NCBI RefSeq assembly: GCF_018129025.1
Contig: NZ_JAAEDI010000004.1
Location: 62,001-126,000, forward strand
DNA length: 64,000 nucleotides
DNA from: Neoroseomonas terrae
GTDB taxonomy: Bacteria > Pseudomonadota > Alphaproteobacteria > Acetobacterales > Acetobacteraceae
Reading direction: 5' to 3'
The stretch's first letter is position 1. Each line of letters begins with the position of its first letter. Under the pieces are notes generated by a model, which saw only the letters and a list, made by a program, of their open reading frames with translations, ran no database searches and was not told where the DNA came from. Position numbers and translations under genes: made by a program. This document shows, piece after piece, positions 24,263-32,639 of the stretch.

Positions 24263-24301
24263 CCGGAGCCGTCCTGCTCCGGCCGGCATCCTGATCCGGC
24301 C
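24263..24301 (+). promoter_or_regulatory. Mutually exclusive hairpins after the leader peptide
   Basis: Hairpin 1 pairs CCGGAGC (24263-24269) with GCTCCGG (24276-24282). Hairpin 2 pairs GGCCGG (24281-24286) with CCGGCC (24296-24301). They share 24281-24282, so both cannot form fully at once, as expected of an attenuator. The first hairpin starts right after the leader stop codon. Confidence 0.5.
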
Positions 24302-24367
24302 GCCATCGCCACCCCGCCGATGCCTTAGCGGCCACGCGACACCTCACATTCCGAAGGGCTTCAACCG

Positions 24368-25633
24368 ATGACCCCTGCGAACCCCGAGCCTGGCACCCGC
24401 CAGGCCGGCCGGCCGCACGATGCTGTCCTGCGCCCCATTGGCCGGACTGCCGCCCCGCGGCGCGCGGACGATGCCGTGCAGCCGGCGGCTGCTGCCCTCA
24501 GCCCCGTGCTTCAGGCCATTGCGACTGCCGCGGCCGGGCATGACCGGGACGGTAGCTTTCCCGTCGACAGCCTGGCCCGCCTGCGCGACGCCGGCGTCCT
24601 CGCCCTGACCGTGCCGACGGCGCTCGGTGGCGGCGGGGCTGGTCTGGTCCTGGCGGCGGAGGCCGTACAGCAGGTCGGCAGCGCCTGCCCGGCGACGGCG
24701 CTGGTGCTGGCGATGCAGCTCACGCGCCAGGCCGCCATCGCACGCAACCCCGCTTGGCCGGCGCATCTGCGCCAGCGCGTGGGGCGTGAGGCCGTGACCG
24801 ACGGTGCGCTGATCAATTCGCTCCGCGTCGAACCGGAACTCGGTTCCCCGACGCGCGGCGGCCTGCCGGACACGGTCGCGCGGCTGCGCGCGGGGCATTG
24901 GTCGATCAGTGGACGCAAGCGCTACGCGACCGGCGCGCCGGGGCTGCGCTGGATGGAGGTGCTGGCCCGCACCGAGGAGGAGACCCCGCGCATCGGCAGC
25001 TTCCTGGTGTCCGCGGATGCCGCCGGCATCGAGATCGTCGAAACCTGGGACCATCTCGGCCTGCGTGGTTCGGGCAGCCACGACGTCGTGTTCAGCGAGG
25101 TCGCGGTGCCGCTGGACCACGGTATCGGTCTCGTGCCCGCCGGCGAATGGGGGCGGCCCGACCCGGTGCAGGCCGCCTGGAACACCCTGCTCGTCTCGGC
25201 CGTCTACAGCGGGGTGGCCCGCGCGGCGCGGGACTGGGTCGTCCGCTTCGTGAAGACGCGCGTGCCGTCGAACCTTGGCGCGCCGCTCGCGACCCTGCCG
25301 CGCGTCATCGAGACGGTCGGCGCGATCGAGGGCGCCATCGCGGCCAATGCCCGCATCACGGAGGCCATCGCTTCCGCCACGGATGCGGGCTTCCCGCCGG
25401 CCGCGGCGGAAAACGGCCTGCTCAAGGTGACGCAGACTGAGAATGCGGTGCGGGCCGTGGAACTCGCGGTCTCGCTCGCCGGCAACCACGCGCATGACCG
25501 CGCGCATGCCTTGGAACGGCATTGGCGCGACGTGCAATGCGCGCGCGTCCATGCGCCGACCGCCGACGCCGCCCATACCGCAGGGGGCCGTGCCGCGCTC
25601 GCTGCCAGCAAGCCCCTGGAGACACTGCAGTGA
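24368..25633 (+). CDS. SfnB-like acyl-CoA-dehydrogenase-fold oxidoreductase
   Basis: This 421-residue flavin-dependent protein of the acyl-CoA dehydrogenase fold resembles the SfnB/DszC branch used in sulfur acquisition. The usual ACAD landmarks are present: the helix DRDGSFPVDSLARLRDAGVL, the mid-domain GRKRYATGAPG, and WDHLGLRGSGSHDVVFSEV at about 230-248. The acyl-CoA catalytic Glu is not evident, which fits a monooxygenase or reductase role rather than beta-oxidation. The first ~40 residues are Pro/Arg-rich and disordered-looking. It lies 105 nt after the leader ORF and its stop overlaps the GTG start of the Bug gene. Confidence 0.82.
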   Translation: MTPANPEPGTRQAGRPHDAVLRPIGRTAAPRRADDAVQPAAAALSPVLQAIATAAAGHDRDGSFPVDSLARLRDAGVLALTVPTALGGGGAGLVLAAEAVQQVGSACPATALVLAMQLTRQAAIARNPAWPAHLRQRVGREAVTDGALINSLRVEPELGSPTRGGLPDTVARLRAGHWSISGRKRYATGAPGLRWMEVLARTEEETPRIGSFLVSADAAGIEIVETWDHLGLRGSGSHDVVFSEVAVPLDHGIGLVPAGEWGRPDPVQAAWNTLLVSAVYSGVARAARDWVVRFVKTRVPSNLGAPLATLPRVIETVGAIEGAIAANARITEAIASATDAGFPPAAAENGLLKVTQTENAVRAVELAVSLAGNHAHDRAHALERHWRDVQCARVHAPTADAAHTAGGRAALAASKPLETLQ

Positions 25634-26589
25634 CCATCATCCGCCGCCGCGCCCTGCTGACGGGCGTGCTCGCCCTGCCGGCCATCGCCCAGGCCAATGA
25701 GGCCTTCCCGTCCCGCCCCATTCGCTATGTCTGCCCGTTCCCGCCGGGGGCCACGAACGACAACGTCTCCCGCACCATGTCGCGGGCGTTGCAGGCGCGG
25801 CTCGGCGTGCCGGTGGTGGTCGAGAACCGCGCCGGTGCCGGCGGTGCGGTCGGCGCACGCTTCGTCGCGGAAAGCAGGCCGGACGGGACGACGCTGCTGA
25901 ATGCCTCGGCGGGCAACCTGACAATCGCGCCGCACCTCTCGGCGGTGGGCTACGACCCGCTGCGCTCCTTCGCGCCGGTCGCCTCGGCCGGGGAGAGCTA
26001 CAGCATCGTGGCGGTGCATCCGTCCCTGCCGGTGAACAACCTGGCGGAACTCATCGCCTATGGCCGTGCCCATCCGGGCAAGCTGAACTACGCCTCCGCG
26101 GGCATCGGGTCGGGCGGCCATCTGCGCGGCGCGCTGCTCGCCGACGAGGGCGGCTTCGAGGCCGTCCACGTGCCCTATCCGGGCAGTGCGCCGGCGGCGA
26201 ACAGCGTCGTCGCGGGCGATTGCCACATGATGCTGGACCCCATCACGGCGCCGCATGTCGTGGGCGGGCGGCTGCGCGCCATCGCCTCGCTGGGTGAGGA
26301 CCGCTGGGATGCCTTCCCCGAGCTACCGACGGCGCTGGAGCAGGGCGTCGGGCGAAACTGGCCGTCGGGCGGTTGGTTCGGGCTGTTCGCGCCGGCCGGT
26401 ACGCCGCCGGACATCGTCGAGCGCCTGAACGCCGCATTCAACGAGGGCCTGGCGGACCCAGAGGTCGCCGCCACGCTGCGCCGCTTCGGCCTGCGGCCCG
26501 AGGCCCTGACCCCCGAGCAGCTCGGCGCCCGCGTCGCGGCGGACCACGCCGTGACCGGCGAAGCGCTGCGCCGCCTGTCCATCGTCTGA
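25630..26589 (+). CDS. Bug-family substrate-binding protein (sulfur operon)
   Basis: This periplasmic solute receptor has 319 residues, a signal peptide (IIRRRALLTGVLALPAIAQA) and the Bug motifs YVCPFPPGATNDNVSR, GVPVVVENRAGAGGAVGA and VPYPGSAPAANSVVAGD. It starts with GTG at 25630, overlapping the SfnB-like stop as GTGA. Its position between a SfnB-like and an SsuD-like gene suggests capture of an organosulfur carboxylate such as a sulfonate, not a simple tricarboxylate. No TctAB membrane partner is encoded nearby. Confidence 0.88.
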   Translation: MTIIRRRALLTGVLALPAIAQANEAFPSRPIRYVCPFPPGATNDNVSRTMSRALQARLGVPVVVENRAGAGGAVGARFVAESRPDGTTLLNASAGNLTIAPHLSAVGYDPLRSFAPVASAGESYSIVAVHPSLPVNNLAELIAYGRAHPGKLNYASAGIGSGGHLRGALLADEGGFEAVHVPYPGSAPAANSVVAGDCHMMLDPITAPHVVGGRLRAIASLGEDRWDAFPELPTALEQGVGRNWPSGGWFGLFAPAGTPPDIVERLNAAFNEGLADPEVAATLRRFGLRPEALTPEQLGARVAADHAVTGEALRRLSIV

Positions 26590-26601
26590 GGAGCAATCGC
26601 C

Positions 26602-27702
26602 ATGTCCGCCCACGACATCGAGTTCATCGGCATGATCTCCCACCGCGCGCAATCGGAGATCCATCCGCCCACCGGCCCGGTGCTCGACCCGGCTTACGTG
26701 GCGCGTTTCGCGCGGGTACATGAGGAGGGCGGCTTCGACCGTGTCCTCGTCGCCTGGCATTCCAGTCATCCCGACGCGCTGCTGGTGGCGAGCCACGCGT
26801 CTGCAAATACGACGCGGATCGGCTTCATGGTCGCGCACCGGCCAGGCTTCATCGCGCCGACGGTCGCGGCCAGGCAGTTCGCGACCTTCGACCAGTTCTC
26901 CGGCGGGCGCGCGGCTATCCATATCATCACAGGCGGCAACCCGGCCGAGCAGCAGCAGGACGGGGATTTTCTCGACCACGACCAGCGGTATGCGCGCAGC
27001 GACGAGTATGTCGGGCTGCTGCGCCGCGTCTGGACCAGCGATGCGCCGTTCGACCATGAGGGCGCGTATTACCGGGTGAAGGGCGCCTTCTCGGAGATCA
27101 AGCCGGTCCGGAAGCCGCATATCCCGATCTTTTTCGGCGGCTCCTCTCACGCCGCGGTCGAGGCGGCGGGGCGCCACGCGGATGTCTACGCCTTCTGGGG
27201 GGAGACGCTGGAGCAGGCGCGCGAGACCATCGCCCGGGTACGGGCGAGCGCGGCGCGGGCGGGGCGCGACCCGGCCTCGATCCGCTTCAGCCTGTCGGTG
27301 CGGCCGGTGCTGGGCGCGACCGAGGAACAGGCCTGGACGCGGGCGAATGACATCCTGGAGCGCATTCGCGCGCTGCGAGGCGACCGCTTCGGCATGGCCA
27401 ACCCCAAGCCGGAGAGCGAGGGCTCGCGCCGGCTGCTCGAGGCGGCGAGGGGCGGAAGGGTGCGCGACCGCCGGCTATGGACCGAGGTCGCGGCCGCCGT
27501 CGGGGCGGGGGCGAACACCACGGCGCTGGTCGGCACGCCGGAGCAGGTCGGGGAGGCGCTGGCCGAATATCACGCGCTCGGCGTCACGACCTTCCTGATC
27601 CGCGGCTTCGATCCGCTGGAGGACGCCATCGCCTATGGGCGGGAACTTCTGCCGGCGACGCGCGCGATCGTCGCGGCCCGGCGCAGGGCCGCGGCGGCCT
27701 GA
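26602..27702 (+). CDS. SsuD-like FMNH2-dependent monooxygenase
   Basis: This LLM-class flavin monooxygenase of 366 residues is close in pattern to alkanesulfonate monooxygenase SsuD, which releases sulfite from C1-C2+ sulfonates using reduced FMN. Motifs seen are AWHSSHPDALLVASHA, GFMVAHRPGFIAPTVAARQ, RAAIHIITGGNPAEQQ and PIFFGGSSHAAVEAAGRHAD. A partner flavin reductase is needed and is not in the window. GAGGAGC stands upstream of the ATG. The gene is 12 nt after the Bug gene and about 80 nt before metN. Confidence 0.88.
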   Translation: MSAHDIEFIGMISHRAQSEIHPPTGPVLDPAYVARFARVHEEGGFDRVLVAWHSSHPDALLVASHASANTTRIGFMVAHRPGFIAPTVAARQFATFDQFSGGRAAIHIITGGNPAEQQQDGDFLDHDQRYARSDEYVGLLRRVWTSDAPFDHEGAYYRVKGAFSEIKPVRKPHIPIFFGGSSHAAVEAAGRHADVYAFWGETLEQARETIARVRASAARAGRDPASIRFSLSVRPVLGATEEQAWTRANDILERIRALRGDRFGMANPKPESEGSRRLLEAARGGRVRDRRLWTEVAAAVGAGANTTALVGTPEQVGEALAEYHALGVTTFLIRGFDPLEDAIAYGRELLPATRAIVAARRRAAAA

Positions 27703-27781
27703 CGGCCACGCCGCGCCGATGGCTGACCTGCAGGATGGGGGGGTTCACGCGGGTGCGATAATTCCACATATCGCGCCGATC

Positions 27782-28828
27782 ATGCGTGAATTGGATACTC
27801 CCCCCGCGATCCGGCTGACCGGGTTGCGCAAGCGTTTCGCGGCCGGCGGCACGGTGGCGCTGGACGATGTGTCGCTCGAGGTCGCCCAGGGCGGCATCTT
27901 CGGCATTGTCGGCCGGTCCGGCGCCGGCAAGTCCACGCTGATCCGGTCGGTGAATCTGCTGGAGCGGCCGGATGCCGGGCGCGTCGAGGTGCTGGGCGCG
28001 GATATGCTGGCGCTGGGCGAGAGCGCGTTGCTGGCGGCCCGGCGCGGCATCGGCATGGTGTTCCAGCATTTCAACCTGCATGCGCGCCGGACGGTGGCGG
28101 AGAACGTCGCCTTCCCGCTGGAGGTCGCCGGCCTGCCGCGGGCAGAGCGCGCGGCGCGCGTGGCCGAGATCCTGCCGCTGGTCGGGCTCGAGGCGAAGCG
28201 GGACAACTATCCCGCGCAGCTTTCCGGCGGGCAGAAGCAGCGCGTGGGCATTGCGCGCGCGCTGGCCTCGCGGCCGCGCATCCTGCTGTCGGACGAGGCG
28301 ACGAGCGCGCTCGACCCCGAGACGACGCAGGAGATCCTGGCCCTGCTACGGGCGCTGCGCGACCGGCTGGACCTGACGGTGCTGCTGATCACGCATGAGA
28401 TGGGCGTGGTGAAGGCGATCTGCGACCAGGTTGCGGTCATGGAGGCCGGGCGGATCATCGAGCAGGGGCGCGTCTTCGACGTCTTCACCCGCCCCGCGCA
28501 CGCCACGACGCGGCGCTTCGTCGCGGAGGTCATTGGCCATGCGGTGCCGGCGGGCACGCTCGCGCGGCTTCCCGCCCCGGGGGAGGGGCAGGAGCGCCGC
28601 CTGGTGCAGGTGGTCTTCGCCGGGCCGAACAGCACCCGCGCCGTGGTCAGCGAAGCGAGCCGCGATTTCGGCATCGACATCAACATCATCTCGGGCCGGG
28701 TGGACGAGATCGCGGGCGAGCCGTTCGGGGTGATGGCGCTCGCGGCCTATGGCCCGCCGGGCCGCGTCGGTGCCGCGCTCGACTGGATGCGCGGCCTCGG
28801 CCTGGACGTCACGGAGATCGCCCCATGA
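27782..28828 (+). CDS. metN: Methionine ABC transporter ATP-binding protein
   Basis: This ATPase powers uptake of methionine or a related sulfur compound. In 348 residues it has Walker A GRSGAGKST, Q-loop VFQHFNLHARR, signature LSGGQKQR, Walker B ILLSDEATSALDPE and the H-loop ITHEMG. A C-terminal NIL regulatory domain (about 265-345), typical of MetN, inhibits transport when methionine is bound. The ATG at 27782 gives the standard length; an ATG at 27719 would add 21 residues. The stop overlaps the metI start as ATGA. Confidence 0.92.
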   Translation: MRELDTPPAIRLTGLRKRFAAGGTVALDDVSLEVAQGGIFGIVGRSGAGKSTLIRSVNLLERPDAGRVEVLGADMLALGESALLAARRGIGMVFQHFNLHARRTVAENVAFPLEVAGLPRAERAARVAEILPLVGLEAKRDNYPAQLSGGQKQRVGIARALASRPRILLSDEATSALDPETTQEILALLRALRDRLDLTVLLITHEMGVVKAICDQVAVMEAGRIIEQGRVFDVFTRPAHATTRRFVAEVIGHAVPAGTLARLPAPGEGQERRLVQVVFAGPNSTRAVVSEASRDFGIDINIISGRVDEIAGEPFGVMALAAYGPPGRVGAALDWMRGLGLDVTEIAP

Positions 28829-29487
28829 GCTGGCTGACCCCCGCCATGCAGGACCTATTGCTGGAGGCGTTGTGGCAGACGGCCCTGATGGTCGGCGCCA
28901 GTGCCGCCATCGCCGTCGTGATCGGCCTGCCAATCGCGCTGCTGCTCTATGCCACGGGGCCGGACGGGCTGCGCCCGGCGCCCTGGATCAACCGTCCGGT
29001 CGGGCTGCTGGTGAATGCGGCGCGCTCGACGCCCTTCATCATCCTGATGGTGGCGATCATTCCCTTCACCCGGCTGGTGGCCGGTACCTCGATCGGTACG
29101 ACGGCGGCGATCGTGCCGCTGGCCATGGCGGCGACGGCCTTCCTCGCGCGGTTGTTCGAGAACGCGCTGCGCGAAGTGGACAAGGGCGTGATCGAGGCGG
29201 CGCGCGCCATGGGGGCATCGCGGCTGCAGATCCTGCTGAAGGTCTTGGTGCCGGAGGCACTGCCGTCCCTGATCGCGGCGACGACCGTCGCACTCGTCTC
29301 GCTGGTCGGTTTCTCGGCCATGGCGGGCGCGGTCGGCGGCGGCGGGCTCGGCGATCTCGGCATCCGCTTCGGCTACCAGCGCTTCATGCCGGAAGTCATG
29401 GCAACCGTCGTCCTCATCCTCATCTTCCTGGTGCAGGGGCTGCAATCCTTCGGGGATTGGCTGGTCCGCCGCACCTCGCATCGCTGA
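28825..29487 (+). CDS. metI: Methionine ABC transporter permease
   Basis: This inner-membrane permease of 220 residues with about five helices pairs with MetN. The EAA cytoplasmic loop is clear (VIEAARAMGASRLQILLKVLVPEALPSL), and the family marker SAMAGAVGGGGLGDLGIRFGYQRF lies near the C-terminus. It overlaps metN by 4 nt. Its stop overlaps an ATG at 29487 and it is followed directly by two metQ genes. Confidence 0.93.
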   Translation: MSWLTPAMQDLLLEALWQTALMVGASAAIAVVIGLPIALLLYATGPDGLRPAPWINRPVGLLVNAARSTPFIILMVAIIPFTRLVAGTSIGTTAAIVPLAMAATAFLARLFENALREVDKGVIEAARAMGASRLQILLKVLVPEALPSLIAATTVALVSLVGFSAMAGAVGGGGLGDLGIRFGYQRFMPEVMATVVLILIFLVQGLQSFGDWLVRRTSHR

Positions 29488-29501
29488 TGGAGCTGCCTGT
29501 C

Positions 29502-30299
29502 ATGTTGTCCCGTCGTCTGCTCACCCTCGCGGCGCTCGCCGCGCCCGCCGTCGCGCAGGCGCAGGAGATGGGCTCCGCGCAGCGGCCAATCCGTATCGCC
29601 GGCACGGCCGGTCCGCATTCCGAGGTGCTCGACAAGGTGAAGGAGATCGCGGCGCGCGACGGCCTGAACATGCGCGTCATCGAGTTCCGGGACTACATCC
29701 AGCCGAACGCGGCGCTGGCAGCCGGCGACCTCGACGCCAACAGCTACCAGCACCAGCCCTTCCTCGACCAGCAGGTGCGCGACCGGGGGCTGCGCATCGT
29801 CAGCGTGGGCAAGACCCTCGTCTTCCCGATGGGCATCTATTCGCGCCGGCATCGTGCTCTGGATGCCGTGCCGGCAGGCGGGCGCATCGCCATCCCGAAC
29901 GATCCGACCAATGGCGGGCGCGCGCTGGTGCTGCTGGCGAAGAACGGCGCCTTCAGCCTGCGGGAAGGGGCGGATTTCTCCGCCTCCGTCGCCGACATCA
30001 CCGCCAACCCACGCCGCCTGCGGGTCATCGAGCTGGAAGCCGCGCAGATCCCCCGCGCGCTGGAGGAACTGGAGGCCGCGGCGATCAACACCAATTTCGC
30101 GATCCCGGCCGGGCTGAACCCGGTGCGCGATTCCATCGCGCTGGAAGCCGCCGACAGCCCCTATGCCAACCTGATCGCGGTGCGCGAGCAGGACCGCAAT
30201 GCGCCGTGGGTGCCGCGCCTCCTCGCCGCCTACCAGAACCAGGAGGTGAAGGATTTCGTGCAGGCGACCTTCCAGGGCGCCGTGGTTCCGGCCTTCTGA
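29502..30299 (+). CDS. metQ: MetQ/NlpA-family substrate-binding protein, copy 1
   Basis: This periplasmic receptor of the MetQ family has 265 residues with a cleavable signal peptide (MLSRRLLTLAALAAPAVAQA) and no lipobox. Family signatures are IEFRDYIQPNAALAAGDLDA, NSYQHQPFLDQQ, GRIAIPNDPTNGGRALVLLA and INTNFAIPAGLNPVRDS. The start at 29502 is preferred since GGAG lies 9 nt upstream; an in-frame ATG at 29487 overlaps the metI stop. It is one of two tandem paralogues, which hints at two ligands served by one MetNI pair. Confidence 0.9.
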   Translation: MLSRRLLTLAALAAPAVAQAQEMGSAQRPIRIAGTAGPHSEVLDKVKEIAARDGLNMRVIEFRDYIQPNAALAAGDLDANSYQHQPFLDQQVRDRGLRIVSVGKTLVFPMGIYSRRHRALDAVPAGGRIAIPNDPTNGGRALVLLAKNGAFSLREGADFSASVADITANPRRLRVIELEAAQIPRALEELEAAAINTNFAIPAGLNPVRDSIALEAADSPYANLIAVREQDRNAPWVPRLLAAYQNQEVKDFVQATFQGAVVPAF

Positions 30300-30303
30300 G
30301 GAG

Positions 30304-31113
30304 ATGCGCCCCATGTTGCGACGGTCGATCCTCGCCATTCCCGCACTGCTGCCGGGCCTCGCCCTCGCGCAGGGTGCCGAGCCCGGCACGGCGGCGCGCC
30401 CCTTGCGCGTCGGCGTGACCAACGGCGTCCATGCCCAGGTCTTCGAGAAGGTGAGCGAGGTCCTCGCGCGCGACCGCTTCGTCACGCGGGCGGTCGAGTT
30501 CGGCGACTTCATCCAGCCCAATGCCGCGCTCGCCGCCGGGGATCTCGATGCCAACGCCTATCAGCACCTGCCGTTCCTGGAGGCGCAGCGGGTGCAGCGC
30601 GGCTACGACTTCGTGCCGGTGGGAAAGACCGTACTGACGCTGATGGGCGTCTTCTCGCGCCGGCATGCGACCCTCGCCGCGCTGCCGCAGGGCGGGCGCA
30701 TCGCCATCCCGAACGACCCGACGAATGGCGGCCGCGCGCTGCTGCTGCTCGCGCAGAACGGTGCGTTCAGGCTGCGCGACGGGGCGGACCACCGCGCGAC
30801 GGTCGCCGACATCGCCGAGAATCCGAAGCGCTTGCGAATCCTCGAGCTGGAGGCGGCCTCGATCGTCCGGTCGCTGCAGGATGTCGATGCCGGCGCGATC
30901 ACCGGGAACTACGCAGTGCCGGCGGGGCTGAACCCGCTGCGCGACGCGCTGGCGCGGGAGACGGAGCAAAGCGTCTACACCGTGCTCGTCGTGGTCCGCC
31001 GCGCGGACCAGGAGCAGCCCTGGGCGCGGCGGCTCGCCGCCGGCTATGGGCATCCCGAGGTCCGCGCCTTCGTCGAGGCGACCTTCGGCGGCGCGGTGAT
31101 CTCCGGCGCCTGA
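30304..31113 (+). CDS. metQ: MetQ/NlpA-family substrate-binding protein, copy 2
   Basis: This is the second receptor for the MetNI transporter, with 269 residues and a signal peptide (RRSILAIPALLPGLALAQG). It shares with copy 1 the blocks FIQPNAALAAGDLDAN, GRIAIPNDPTNGGRAL and PAGLNPLRD. It differs in other ligand-contact stretches (LEAASIVRSL against LEAAQIPRAL; AGAITGNYA against AAAINTNFA). The ATG at 30304 is 4 nt after the stop of copy 1; an ATG at 30313 is an alternative. The gene closes the transport part of the sulfur operon. Confidence 0.9.
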   Translation: MRPMLRRSILAIPALLPGLALAQGAEPGTAARPLRVGVTNGVHAQVFEKVSEVLARDRFVTRAVEFGDFIQPNAALAAGDLDANAYQHLPFLEAQRVQRGYDFVPVGKTVLTLMGVFSRRHATLAALPQGGRIAIPNDPTNGGRALLLLAQNGAFRLRDGADHRATVADIAENPKRLRILELEAASIVRSLQDVDAGAITGNYAVPAGLNPLRDALARETEQSVYTVLVVVRRADQEQPWARRLAAGYGHPEVRAFVEATFGGAVISGA

Positions 31114-31186
31114 GGCGCGGGGCCGCCTCACGCTTCCGAGAGGTGGCGGCCCTTTTGTTGAATGATCGCACCGCGATCGTGCTATC

Positions 31187-31210
31187 GCTCCGATGCCACA
31201 GCATCGGAGC
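31187..31210 (+). promoter_or_regulatory. Perfect 10-bp hairpin burying a ribosome site
   Basis: GCTCCGATGC at 31187-31196 and GCATCGGAGC at 31201-31210 pair fully around loop CACA. The 3' arm contains GGAG (31206-31209), 9 nt before the GTG start of the downstream FAD/NAD(P) gene. Folding would hide the ribosome site. Confidence 0.55.
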
Positions 31211-31218
31211 GGGAAATC

Positions 31219-32631
31219 GTGCAGCAAACCATTGCGGTGATCGGGGCCGGCTTCAGCGGGACCCTGCTTGCCCTCCATCTGCTGCGCCGGTGCCCGCCGA
31301 CGACCAGTGTCGTGCTGATCGAGCGGAACAGCGGCTTTGGCCGGGGCCAAGCCTATGCTACGGGCAACGCCAACCACCTGCTGAACGTCCCGGCCGGGCG
31401 TATGAGCGCCTTCCGCGACCGCCCGGATGACTTCGTGGCCTGGCTGCAACGCCAGGCTGGCGCCGACGGCACCGCCGCCCCGGCACCGGGCGCCTTCATT
31501 TCACGCGGTCTGTTCGGGAATTATGTCCGGCACCTTCTGGAGGTGGAGCGGCAGGCGCCCGGGCGTGGCGAGCGCCTGCTGCTGCTGCAGGGCGACGTCG
31601 TCGGGCTGCGCAAGCATCCCGGCAGCTTGGCGCTGCTGATGGCGGATGGGCGGGAGGTGCCGGCGGGCCTCGCCGTGCTCGCGGTCGGCAACTTCCCGCC
31701 GGAACTGCCGCCGGGCGCCGACCCGGGCGCCGTCGACCGCCCCTGGTATCGGCCAGACCCCTGGGCGCCCGACACTTTTTCAGAGCTCGACGCCGACGCG
31801 CCGGTGCTGCTGATCGGCACCGGGCTTAGCACGGTGGATGGCGTCGTCTCGCTGCTCGATGCCGGCCATCGCGGGCCGATCCATGCGCTGTCGCGCCGGG
31901 GCCTGCTGCCGCGCTCCCACGCACGGCGGGCCGACGTGATTCTGCCATCCCAGGTGCCGCCGCTGCCGACCGCACTGTCCGCCCTGACGCGGCTGGTGCG
32001 CGACCAGGCGCGCCGCCGCGTCACGCAGGGCGGGTCGTGGCACGCGGTCGTGGATGCGCTGCGGCCCTTCACGCAGGAGCTGTGGCAGGCGATGGCGCAC
32101 GACGAGAAGGCGCGCTTCCTGCGCCACCTCCGCCCCTGGTGGGACGTGCACCGCCATCGCATGGCCGTGCCGGTCGCGGAGCGCATCGAGGCGGCGCTGG
32201 CATCGGGCCAGTTCCGCATCCATGTCGGGCGCATCCGGCAGATCCGCGACGAAGGCGACGGCGCCGCCGTGGACTTCCGCCGCCGTGCGGATGGCCAGGA
32301 GGAGACGCTGACGGTCGCGCGCATCGTCAACTGCGCGGGTCCGGGCTGCGACTATGACCGCATCCGCGATCCGCTGGTGCGCGACCTGCTGGCCACGGGC
32401 CATGCGCGGCCGGACCCGTTCCGCCTCGGCCTCGACATCACCGGCGCCTGCGCGGTGCGGGCTGCGGATGGAGCGATCTCTCGGCGCATCTTCGCGGTCG
32501 GGCCAGTGACCAAGGCGGCGTTCTGGGAGATGACCGCCGTGCCGGACATCCGGCGCCAGTGCGAGGCACTGGCGGAACACCTGGCGGCGGTGGTCGCGGT
32601 GTCCCCGCCGCTCGCGGTGCCGGCGGTCTGA
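31219..32631 (+). CDS. FAD/NAD(P)-binding protein (YdhS-like)
   Basis: This 470-residue flavoprotein belongs to the FAD-NAD(P)-binding (YdhS / hydroxyacyl-type) family. A dinucleotide fold opens the protein (IAVIGAGFSGTLLALHLL), with a second nucleotide site at VLLIGTGLSTVDGVVSLL and a late VNCAGPGCDYDRI. The substrate is unknown. The GTG at 31219 is preferred because GGAG is 9 nt upstream; the frame is open further back. It lies about 100 nt after the second metQ gene, on the same strand, so it may extend the sulfur operon or have its own promoter. Confidence 0.8.
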   Translation: MQQTIAVIGAGFSGTLLALHLLRRCPPTTSVVLIERNSGFGRGQAYATGNANHLLNVPAGRMSAFRDRPDDFVAWLQRQAGADGTAAPAPGAFISRGLFGNYVRHLLEVERQAPGRGERLLLLQGDVVGLRKHPGSLALLMADGREVPAGLAVLAVGNFPPELPPGADPGAVDRPWYRPDPWAPDTFSELDADAPVLLIGTGLSTVDGVVSLLDAGHRGPIHALSRRGLLPRSHARRADVILPSQVPPLPTALSALTRLVRDQARRRVTQGGSWHAVVDALRPFTQELWQAMAHDEKARFLRHLRPWWDVHRHRMAVPVAERIEAALASGQFRIHVGRIRQIRDEGDGAAVDFRRRADGQEETLTVARIVNCAGPGCDYDRIRDPLVRDLLATGHARPDPFRLGLDITGACAVRAADGAISRRIFAVGPVTKAAFWEMTAVPDIRRQCEALAEHLAAVVAVSPPLAVPAV

Positions 32632-32639
32632 CGGCCCTA

